In this document: one piece after another, positions 57,451 to 64,000 of the stretch
Layout: each line of letters opens with the position of its first letter
How positions within the stretch are numbered: position 1 is the first letter of the stretch
Assembly (NCBI GenBank): GCA_016350165.1
Contig: CP066225.1
Coordinates: 1,984,001-2,048,000, forward strand
Origin: Planctomycetota bacterium
Lineage (GTDB): Bacteria; Planctomycetota; Phycisphaerae; Phycisphaerales; Phycisphaeraceae
Direction: 5' to 3'
DNA: 64,000 bases
Position numbers and translations under genes: made by a program
The notes under the pieces: generated by a model
The model's database searches: none
What the model was told of the DNA's origin: nothing
The model's input: only the letters and a program-made list of their open reading frames with translations

Positions 57451-57979
57451 GAGAGCTCTCCTCAATGGCCGCGGCGAGAAGTTGTGCGCGGCTGTTGGTT
57501 TGAGGCTGAGTTAGCCGCATGTGATGTGGCTGCTCAACCAAGTCTGGTGTTACGGGCTCGGTCTTAACTGAAGCAGCCTGTAGCGCGATGACCTGATCAT
57601 GCAGACGAGTCATTTGGCGATACTGAGCGTTCAGCCAACCGATCAACAGCGCGTATATGCTGAGATCGGCATTGCGATGCCCTGTGTTCTTCGGATTGTC
57701 CATACCAATGCGTGGCTGAGGTTCGACATGCTCAAATGTATCTGAGCTGCGTCTACTGGATACTTGGGCGTCTGAGTCAGCGTGACCTTCATCGGTAACT
57801 CTAAACGCATCCGAGCGAGCTCGCTTTTGTTTGCGAGGCCAACGTGCCCATGATGCAAAAGAGCCACCTGATTCGGTGTCGCTACTGGTTCCGGTATGCC
57901 GCTGAATGCCTCTGCCTTTGACAGCATACCGTGTCACGTAGTCCCCTCCAGGTCCGAGCATTACAAGTGGGTTTGCCAT
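57230..57979 (-). CDS. Uncharacterised polar protein overlapping lexA
   Basis: The 249-codon frame starts at ATG 57979 with GGAAG 9 nt upstream. Its first 176 residues lie upstream of lexA and look like real coding sequence: MANPLVMLGPGGDYVTRYAV, an Arg/Ser-rich middle, and a helix with LSIYALLIGWLNAQYRQMTR then LHDQVIALQ. The last 73 residues overlap lexA in another frame and are Arg/Ser/Thr-rich, so they may be simply a read-through tail. No domain is recognised. If it is translated, its mRNA would also carry lexA. A TATAAA just before the ATG is noted but not scored as a promoter. Confidence 0.5.
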   Translation of the reverse strand: MANPLVMLGPGGDYVTRYAVKGRGIQRHTGTSSDTESGGSFASWARWPRKQKRARSDAFRVTDEGHADSDAQVSSRRSSDTFEHVEPQPRIGMDNPKNTGHRNADLSIYALLIGWLNAQYRQMTRLHDQVIALQAASVKTEPVTPDLVEQPHHMRLTQPQTNSRAQLLAAAIEESSHESHTSTTTDPHNDPRLSRDSGLFPNNAATRKRSGRLQGNRLRTRRSTHQKRRTSTRCEQGSLFEACSKSAVA

Positions 57980-58300
57980 TTTATATCGCTTCCATCGTGC
58001 TTAGTATCAACGTAACCCCAATATATTGTGGGGCTGATTGCTTTCGTCGATACTTTTTTCGACGTCTGAAGCGGCTCGGCTTGAATGTTTATTAGACATT
58101 CTGTTTGGGTAATGTTAACCAACCAACACCCGAACGTCAAGACTTTTATCCAAAGTTATTAGCATTAGGCATTTATGTGATATTCGGACGATAAACGGCT
58201 ATGCAAAAAAGACTTATTATCGGACTAATCTTGAGTATATTTGAGCGAAACCACAAAAAAAGCGGTGACAGAATGCTGTCAGTTTGAATGCGAGATGACT
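57980..58300. other. Intergenic region upstream of the lexA-overlapping gene
   Basis: AT-rich, with the MFS gene terminator at its right end (58256-58281). No further feature is seen. Confidence 0.35.
58256..58281 (-). terminator. Probable terminator of the proline operon
   Basis: TGACAG/CTGTCA with a 4-nt loop, then CCGC and seven T on the minus strand. Confidence 0.7.
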
Positions 58301-59665
58301 TCAAGAAACACCGAGCTTCTTCTGAATTTGCTCAAGCGGGATGCCTTTGGTTTCAGGCATAATGAAGATAACCCAGATAAGTTGCAGAACCATCATGACG
58401 GTGTAGAAGGCAAAGATGATGCCGCCGGAGAATTCTGCGATCAGGGGAAAGGTCCATGAGATAAGGGCAGCCATGATCCAATGCGTGAATGCACCAAGTG
58501 ATTGGCCTCGAGCACGAACACGGTTTGGGAAAATTTCACTGATGAAGACCCAGATGACAGCACCTTGGCCGAAGGCGTGGGCTGCTATGAAGACAAAGAG
58601 TGAAATGAGCACGATCATGTTACCAGTGGGTGTGAAATCGGCACTATACGTAAAAAATGCAGTAGCCACGGTGGCGAGACTGACGATATAGCCGATGGAG
58701 CCGACAAGCATAAGGGTTCGCCTTCCAAGAAAATCTATCACCAGCAGCGCAAGCATTGTGAAGATGAGATTGACGAAGCCGATGGCGACCGCTTGAAGAA
58801 AAGCTGCGTTCGAACCTGCACCTGCGGACATGAAGATTGATGGCGCGTAATACAGAATCGCGTTGATACCAGATAGTTGATTGAACATTGCAATAGCAAC
58901 AGCTAGTGAGATTGGTACTGCGTATTTACGTTGTAAAAATCGCTCTCGAAGTGAATGATGTTTGATGTCGAGGGAACTTGAAATTTCGCTAACCACAACA
59001 TCGAGATTATCGTTGTCTGAGCCAAGTTTAAGAAGTATTGATTTTGCTTCATCGACTCGCTGCTTACTGATCAGCCAACGTGGGGACTGTGGAACAGCAA
59101 ATAACAAGAGAAGAAATGCAGCAGCAGGCAATGCTTCGATGCCAAACATCAATCGCCAATCAACGTTGCCGATATCAATCACTTTGATAATATAATTGGA
59201 GAAGAATGCGAGGAGGATGCCGAACACAATGTTGAATTGGGTCAGCGCAACAAGCCTACCTCGATATTTCGCAGGTGCAATTTCAGCGATATACATCGGC
59301 GACAGAACAGATGCGCCGCCGACACCCAGCCCGCCAATAAATCTAAAAAACACAAAAGAGTACCAGTCCCAAGCGGCCCCCGATCCAATTGCTGATATGA
59401 GATAAAGCAGGCCGATGACAAAGAGCATTGTGCGGCGGCCGTACCAATCAGCAGGCTTACCAAAAATCAATGCACCGAAAATCGTGCCTATCAAGGCGAC
59501 GGCAACAGTAAATCCTAGTTCGAAACTATTAAGCACAAAAACACTGCGAAGGTCTTCAACTGCGCCAGAAACAACAGCGGTATCAAAGCCAAAAAGCAAT
59601 CCACCAAGTGCTACTACGAAAGAGCACCATAAGACATACGAAGTATGTCGATTGGAAACAGTCAT
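58301..59665 (-). CDS. MFS transporter, sugar-porter type
   Basis: The 454-residue protein has twelve predicted membrane helices and the sugar-porter signatures: GLLFGFDTAVVSGA in helix 1, DWYGRRTMLF in the 2-3 loop, RFIGGLGVGGASVLSPMYIAEIAP with KYRGRLVALTQ, QSPRWLISKQR before the central loop, DFLGRRTLMLVG, and the terminal PETKGIPLEQIQ. Sugar porters move hexoses or polyols with protons. Its place 15 nt after the P5C dehydrogenase gene suggests a role with proline or a related osmolyte instead (inference). The start has only a weak GGGCGG upstream. Confidence 0.88.
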   Translation of the reverse strand: MTVSNRHTSYVLWCSFVVALGGLLFGFDTAVVSGAVEDLRSVFVLNSFELGFTVAVALIGTIFGALIFGKPADWYGRRTMLFVIGLLYLISAIGSGAAWDWYSFVFFRFIGGLGVGGASVLSPMYIAEIAPAKYRGRLVALTQFNIVFGILLAFFSNYIIKVIDIGNVDWRLMFGIEALPAAAFLLLLFAVPQSPRWLISKQRVDEAKSILLKLGSDNDNLDVVVSEISSSLDIKHHSLRERFLQRKYAVPISLAVAIAMFNQLSGINAILYYAPSIFMSAGAGSNAAFLQAVAIGFVNLIFTMLALLVIDFLGRRTLMLVGSIGYIVSLATVATAFFTYSADFTPTGNMIVLISLFVFIAAHAFGQGAVIWVFISEIFPNRVRARGQSLGAFTHWIMAALISWTFPLIAEFSGGIIFAFYTVMMVLQLIWVIFIMPETKGIPLEQIQKKLGVS

Positions 59666-59680
59666 ATTTTTTGCCGCCCA

Positions 59681-61261
59681 TTAATCTTTAAGTTCTGGAG
59701 CAAAGCCACGACGCATCGTATTTTCCGTGCAAACTCGTGGAACAGTAAACTGACGCAGGTAATACGCACCGCCAGCTTTTTCTCCCACTCCAGATAGACC
59801 AAACCCACCAAATGGTTGCCGCGAAACAAGCGCGCCAGTAATCGACCGGTTGATATACAAATTACCAACACGAAATTTCTCTTTCGCTAACTTCAAGTTG
59901 GAAGGTTTACGGGAGAACACGCCACCGGTTAGTTTATAGTTCGTTGCATTCGCAATTTTTAAAGCATGTTCAAAACTATCTGCCTTAATAATTGCAAGAA
60001 CTGGGCCAAAAACTTCTTCATTCGCTATTTTGTGATTCTGATTAATGCCTGTATAAATATGTGGCGCGACGTAAGGTTTACCTACACGATCTTCCAGGCC
60101 ATCGGGTACATTCAAACCTATCGCAAGCTTACCTTCCTTTTTTCCAACCTCAACATAATGTTTCACTTTTCCAGCAGCTGCTTCATCAATCAACGGCCCA
60201 ACATCAGTTCCGGGCTCCATTGGATCGCCAACAATCAACGTCTTCGTTGATGCGACTAAGCGATTTACAAACTGATCGTAAATTTCTTTGTGCACAATAC
60301 AGCGGGAGCAGGCTGAGCATTTCTGTCCTGAAAAATCAAATGCAGAAGACCGTACACCTATCACTGCCTGATCCAAATCCGCTGAATCATCAACAATAAT
60401 TGCATTTTTCCCACCCATTTCACTAATAACACGCTTTACAATCGATTGGTTTGATTGCGTATCATAAGCTGTGCGAATAATGTCCAAACCCACCTCTTTG
60501 GAACCTGTAAATGCGATGGTCGCAACTCTTGGATCTTTCACTAGAGCAGCACCGACTGTTTCACCAACACCCGGTGCAAATAAAAGAACCTGACGTGGCA
60601 CACCTGCTTGATGCATAAAATCCACAAGAATTTTTGCAATATAAGAGGTTTGCTCAGCTGGCTTGAGTATAACTGGATTACCAGTAACCAATGCGGCAGC
60701 AACCATTCCTGTTGCGATCGCAAGCGGAAAGTTCCATGGCGAAATAACAACGGTAATACCACGTGGCTCTCCCCAATGCTCATTCAACTCACCTGGATAG
60801 CTGCCTAATTTTTCTGGTAATGACATTTCAACAGCGCAACGTGCATAGAACTGTAAGAAATCAATTGCTTCACAAACATCTGCATCTGCCTCTCGCCACA
60901 CCTTACCCGATTCTTTGATGATGATGCCGGATAAATAATCCCTGCTTTGTCGTATAATCTCTGCAGCGCGCAGTAGTTTCGCAGCACGCTGGTACACAGC
61001 AATTGATCGCCAAAATTCAAATGAAGATTCAGCAGCATCAATCAATTTTATTGCCTGAACTTCATCGATAAAACGAACTGAATTAATTGTACTTTTATTA
61101 ATTGCTTTACTAAATGAATCGCGTTGCTGTTTATCAGAGAAATCACGCATCGGCTCATTTCGAAATTCATTTTGTTGATTCTGACGCTCTTCAATCAACA
61201 TTGAACCTGCAAGCCGATTCTCTGCAATCGTAGCATTATCTGATTTATTCGGTCTAATCAT
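59681..61261 (-). CDS. 1-pyrroline-5-carboxylate dehydrogenase
   Basis: The 526-residue aldehyde dehydrogenase oxidises glutamate semialdehyde to glutamate with NAD. Its landmarks are ISPWNFPLAIATGMVAAAL at about residues 172-190, NPVILKPAEQT (cofactor Lys), the catalytic Glu in VISEMGGKNAIIVD, the nucleophilic Cys in FDFSGQKCSACSR, and the C-terminal FGPVLAIIKAD. It follows proline dehydrogenase with a 4-nt ATGA overlap, so both steps of proline catabolism are translationally coupled. Here they are separate proteins; in many Gram-negatives they are fused as PutA. Confidence 0.93.
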   Translation of the reverse strand: MIRPNKSDNATIAENRLAGSMLIEERQNQQNEFRNEPMRDFSDKQQRDSFSKAINKSTINSVRFIDEVQAIKLIDAAESSFEFWRSIAVYQRAAKLLRAAEIIRQSRDYLSGIIIKESGKVWREADADVCEAIDFLQFYARCAVEMSLPEKLGSYPGELNEHWGEPRGITVVISPWNFPLAIATGMVAAALVTGNPVILKPAEQTSYIAKILVDFMHQAGVPRQVLLFAPGVGETVGAALVKDPRVATIAFTGSKEVGLDIIRTAYDTQSNQSIVKRVISEMGGKNAIIVDDSADLDQAVIGVRSSAFDFSGQKCSACSRCIVHKEIYDQFVNRLVASTKTLIVGDPMEPGTDVGPLIDEAAAGKVKHYVEVGKKEGKLAIGLNVPDGLEDRVGKPYVAPHIYTGINQNHKIANEEVFGPVLAIIKADSFEHALKIANATNYKLTGGVFSRKPSNLKLAKEKFRVGNLYINRSITGALVSRQPFGGFGLSGVGEKAGGAYYLRQFTVPRVCTENTMRRGFAPELKD

Positions 61262-62691
61262 TGCTTTGCTCTTTTATGTTCCAGATCAAGAATCTCATGT
61301 GGTGATTCTAGAAGAACGTTATCGGGAAGCCTTTCATGATCCCCTGCACGCAGCCATGATTCGTTCGATGTATTCTCTAATAGCCGCCTCACAAGATATG
61401 CCATGCCGGGCAAAAATTCGCCGACAGGCACGTATTCTCTCAGCCTGTAACCACGCTCAATAATTGCGACTTTGATTGAGTCAGCCATGCCATACAGCAT
61501 CTGCATTTCTATCGCATTTTTAGGAAGTCCCTGGCTCTCAAGTGTACTCAAAACTGAAGCAATAGAACGAACATTGTGCGAACCAAGTGCTAAATGAATA
61601 CCACCTTGACTGAGATCACGAGGAGTTGCTGTGAGTAAAAGATCTGCCACGCGCTCGTAGCACGCATCCGTTTCGTGCTTGTGCATCCACACAGGTATCT
61701 TCCAACCCATTTGTTGAGCATTAATCACCTCAAAATCCCAGTATGCTCCTTTTACTAAACGTACAGTAATTTGCCTTCCCGTTCTTTTAGTGAACTCTAT
61801 CAAATTATGTGCATCATCTTCTGCAGATCGTAAGTATGCCTGCAACGCAATACCTGCTACAAAATTGTATTTTTCGCAACATTGTTTAAAAAACTCAATT
61901 GTCAAATCTTTGAGTGCATAATTTTCCATATCAAAATTAATAAGTGCACCACATTGTACAGCTTGCAAGAGAATTGGTTTAATGGCTTGATCTAGTTTTG
62001 CTAGAGTCCCTTCAAAATCCATTGGATCAGCTTTCGTTACCAATGAACTGATCTTTAAAGACAGATTTGTACGTGGCACATTCGCCAGCATCCCCTCTTC
62101 AAGAATTAGTTGTGCCTTCCAGCTTTTCGTAGCCGTACTCAACTGCTGTACAAGCTCAAGATATCGAACGCGATAAGCATCTGTCTCTTCTTCACTCAAA
62201 CACTCTTCGCCAAGCAAATCGATACTGAAAGCAGTTTGTTTTTCCCACTGTTTTTCCAGTACAGGTAAGATTTCGTTTGCAGTCATCCCTGCAATAAAAC
62301 GCTTAGCCATATGTTCAATTTGTTTACGGGTCGTCATAGCCACGGCTGGTCGAAATATCTTGCCTGCTTTTAATGCTGTCGCCATCCCTAATGGCAAATG
62401 CACTTCAGGTTGCAAAAGAAAATCTGCCAGATAGCCATAGACTTGCGATGAAGTATGTAGCGTTGGCAATGTATCCACAAAACGAAAAAGCTGAACCTTA
62501 AAACCATGATCTTTCATCGCCCAGTCCATCAGTTTTTCCGTTGCAGAGAAAGCTTGCTTTGCTTCATGCTCATGCATCGCAGCAAGTAACTCACAACCAA
62601 TCTGCATGATGCGCTGTTCATCATAAACAGACACATCAGGTATCCGATTCATATTCTTGTGTTTTTGTTGACTGGAAGGATGATCAACCAC
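61258..62691 (-). CDS. Proline dehydrogenase
   Basis: The 477-residue protein has the FAD-binding proline dehydrogenase barrel: NLSLKISSLVTKADPMDF, INFDMENYALKDLTIEFF, GIALQAYLRSAEDD, RQITVRLVKGAYWDFE and the C-terminal EMQMLYGMADSIKVAI. It oxidises proline to pyrroline-5-carboxylate and passes electrons to the quinone pool. The N-terminal helical arm resembles the PutA one, but there is no ribbon-helix-helix regulator. The start is likely the GTG at 62691 with AAGGTG 7 nt upstream; an ATG at 62652 is the alternative. It leads an operon with P5C dehydrogenase and an MFS transporter. Confidence 0.92.
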   Translation of the reverse strand: MVDHPSSQQKHKNMNRIPDVSVYDEQRIMQIGCELLAAMHEHEAKQAFSATEKLMDWAMKDHGFKVQLFRFVDTLPTLHTSSQVYGYLADFLLQPEVHLPLGMATALKAGKIFRPAVAMTTRKQIEHMAKRFIAGMTANEILPVLEKQWEKQTAFSIDLLGEECLSEEETDAYRVRYLELVQQLSTATKSWKAQLILEEGMLANVPRTNLSLKISSLVTKADPMDFEGTLAKLDQAIKPILLQAVQCGALINFDMENYALKDLTIEFFKQCCEKYNFVAGIALQAYLRSAEDDAHNLIEFTKRTGRQITVRLVKGAYWDFEVINAQQMGWKIPVWMHKHETDACYERVADLLLTATPRDLSQGGIHLALGSHNVRSIASVLSTLESQGLPKNAIEMQMLYGMADSIKVAIIERGYRLREYVPVGEFLPGMAYLVRRLLENTSNESWLRAGDHERLPDNVLLESPHEILDLEHKRAKQ

Positions 62692-62927
62692 AAATCCACA
62701 CCTTTATCTCAGTAGTCGCGCACACCGCAACATACATGTGTACTAAATAAGTTACAGCAAATACTATTACCAAGTACCTATCAATGTTATCGCCTTAGTG
62801 ACATTATTCATGTGATACATGCATACCCTTCCCCCAGACCTCATTCGTGCAAACATACTCGCACACTACATCCATACATGTTCGACTTTAAAACCAGTAC
62901 AAAATACATTTACATCCTCAACCACGA

Positions 62928-63482
62928 TTACTTACTGTACTGCTTCACATATGTTTCTAAATGCTCATTGAGAAGTTGAATCACTTCTTCTGCATTCTTA
63001 GCCCTATAAATACAATCGTCGGGAATGTCACGATAACGCACGCGCTCATCCAGACATTGCCCCGCTAAACGTCCTGCCCAGCCTTCACCTTCAATCGCAA
63101 TCACGAGACGTCCGAAAATCCATGCAAAGCAAATCTCAGAGAGCGTACCAGCCGATCCACCTACAGCGATCACCGCATCTGACTGCGCAACGATTGCATT
63201 TCTCATATGCCCCAAGCCCGTTGGCACACCAACATCAACCCATTCATTCGCTTCACTTGCATCATGCCCCATCAAATAGCCAATCACGCAGCCACACTCA
63301 TATTGTTCCGAGTTATGCGCACCTTTCGATACCGCTTCCATCACTCCACCACGCCCACCACTCACAACATAATATCCATGATCAACCAGTTTCTTACCTA
63401 ATTCATAAGCAAGAATATACTGCGATGTATCTTGTTCAACATCGCCATCCCCTATAACTGAAATTTTAAATCGCGTCTTCAT
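62928..63482 (-). CDS. TIGR00725 family Rossmann-fold protein
   Basis: The 184-residue protein belongs to the TIGR00725/LOG-like group: FKISVIGDGDV at the N-terminus, YYVVSGGRGGVMEAVSKGAH, GVPTGLGHMRNAIVAQSDAVIAVGGSAGTLSEICFAW in the middle (as motifs GHMRNAIVAQSDA and VGGSAGTLSEI). LOG proteins release cytokinin bases from nucleotides using a PGGxGT motif; here it reads GGSAGT, so the activity may differ. It is cytoplasmic and monocistronic. No SD is clear. Confidence 0.82.
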   Translation of the reverse strand: MKTRFKISVIGDGDVEQDTSQYILAYELGKKLVDHGYYVVSGGRGGVMEAVSKGAHNSEQYECGCVIGYLMGHDASEANEWVDVGVPTGLGHMRNAIVAQSDAVIAVGGSAGTLSEICFAWIFGRLVIAIEGEGWAGRLAGQCLDERVRYRDIPDDCIYRAKNAEEVIQLLNEHLETYVKQYSK

Positions 63483-63555
63483 AACTCAATAATTTCTCAC
63501 ATACCCCACACAATGTTATTTATGATTTATATTCTATCGGCTTCATAATGCGCAT

Positions 63556-63584
63556 AAAAAATCCCTGATAACTTCAGGGATTTT
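63556..63584 (-). terminator. Terminator of the right-edge chemoreceptor
   Basis: AAAATCCCTGA/TCAGGGATTTT, an 11-bp stem with a 5-nt loop; TTTTTTATG follows on the minus strand. Confidence 0.88.
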
Positions 63585-63605
63585 AGTAATATTCTCATTC
63601 AACTA

Positions 63606-64000
63606 TCAAGCTGCTTTATCCTGTGGCACATCAATTATAAATCGCTCAACCAAAACCTGCAGATACTCAGCTTTCTCAGATAATTGTGCCGCAGCAATCG
63701 CAGCTTGTCCTGTTCCTTCAGTAACCTGTCTCGAAACCACTGAAATCTGTTCAACTGATCGTGTCACTTCACTACTAGCTGCTGATTGTTGTTCTGCAGC
63801 AGCTGCGATTGATTGAATCATTGCTGCTACATCGTTTGCACCGGATACAATCTTGTTCAAAGCTTCACCAGCTTCTGCAGCCTGATTCGCCCCTTCTTCA
63901 ACTTGAACCGTACCATCTGTCATTCTTTGAACAGCTTGCTTCGTATCAATCTGAATTTGATCAATGGATTTTGCGATCTCATCCGTCGCTTTGGTCGTAC
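63606..64000 (-). CDS. Methyl-accepting chemotaxis protein (5' part outside window)
   Basis: Only the last 131 residues are visible and no start is within the window. The helical heptad pattern [56 protein letters not shown] and AAIAAAQLSEKAEYLQVLV is the C-terminal half of a receptor signalling coiled coil, closely matching the same part of the receptor at 24802-26811 (for example GEALATIV and [11 protein letters not shown] there). The tail ends at PQDKAA without a CheR-binding pentapeptide. It is followed by a strong terminator. Confidence 0.88.
   Translation of the reverse strand, partial: TTKATDEIAKSIDQIQIDTKQAVQRMTDGTVQVEEGANQAAEAGEALNKIVSGANDVAAMIQSIAAAAEQQSAASSEVTRSVEQISVVSRQVTEGTGQAAIAAAQLSEKAEYLQVLVERFIIDVPQDKAA

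Noticed and set aside
57451-57979. LexA operator upstream of lexA
   Set aside because: No CGAAC/GTTCG-type or other clear palindrome was found there.
1-64000. CRISPR arrays, prophage, insertion sequences, integrases and rRNA genes
   Set aside because: None of their signatures (regular direct repeats with unique spacers, transposase or integrase motifs, rRNA sequence) was seen.

Overview
The window reads as chromosome from a Gram-negative planctomycete, most likely of the class Phycisphaerae (inference). The reasons are PEP-CTERM sorting tails on secreted proteins, lipid A and LPS-type genes (an LpxI-like hydrolase and a family 9 glycosyltransferase), many polysaccharide-degrading enzymes, and chemoreceptors. 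There is one tRNA and no rRNA, CRISPR array, integrase or transposase. About 54 genes are supported. Many sit as adjacent duplicated copies: zinc-ribbon membrane proteins (arrays of four and three), AIM24 proteins, pectate-lyase-fold proteins, SpoIID proteins, PEP-CTERM proteins (two pairs) and GyrI-like domains.

Layout. 1-3034: four tandem zinc-ribbon/membrane paralogues, then DUF1294 and DUF2585 membrane proteins. 3131-9900: divergent GH38 alpha-mannosidase and GH2 hydrolase. 10064-12194: tRNA-Gln, ribulose-phosphate epimerase, aldo/keto reductase. 12742-19827: two secreted VPTPA-tail proteins, two AIM24 proteins with a double zinc ribbon, two pectate-lyase-fold proteins. 19828-22006: a repeat-rich stretch and a KAP-type P-loop NTPase. 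22126-31927: pgk, YgfZ, a chemoreceptor, a STAS protein, a phosphoesterase, GT9, AlkD and an RNase HII-like protein. 32030-45001: envelope and polysaccharide genes, namely GHL10, two SpoIID/PEP-CTERM proteins, two PEP-CTERM proteins, a lipoprotein amidase and a second GH38. 45585-57979: SnoaL-like protein, TrmH-type methylase, DUF4279, DNA glycosylase, altered Rieske protein, GT4/GT5 synthase, LpxI, three zinc-ribbon membrane proteins, two GyrI-like proteins, LexA and an overlapping upstream ORF. 58301-64000: proline catabolism operon, TIGR00725 protein and the end of another chemoreceptor.

Three genome-scale signals stand out. First, the plus strand alternates between G-rich and C-rich blocks of roughly 10-15 kb whatever the gene direction, and some switches fall inside intact genes. 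Second, a 15-bp interrupted palindrome, CTAAY-N5-RTTAG, occurs 13 times where about 0.25 copies are expected by chance, mostly at gene ends. Third, at least seven genes (nine if two chosen starts are accepted) carry a -10 hexamer exactly 6-7 nt before the ATG and no Shine-Dalgarno sequence, which predicts leaderless mRNAs. Counts were made by eye on sampled lines, so they need a computed check.
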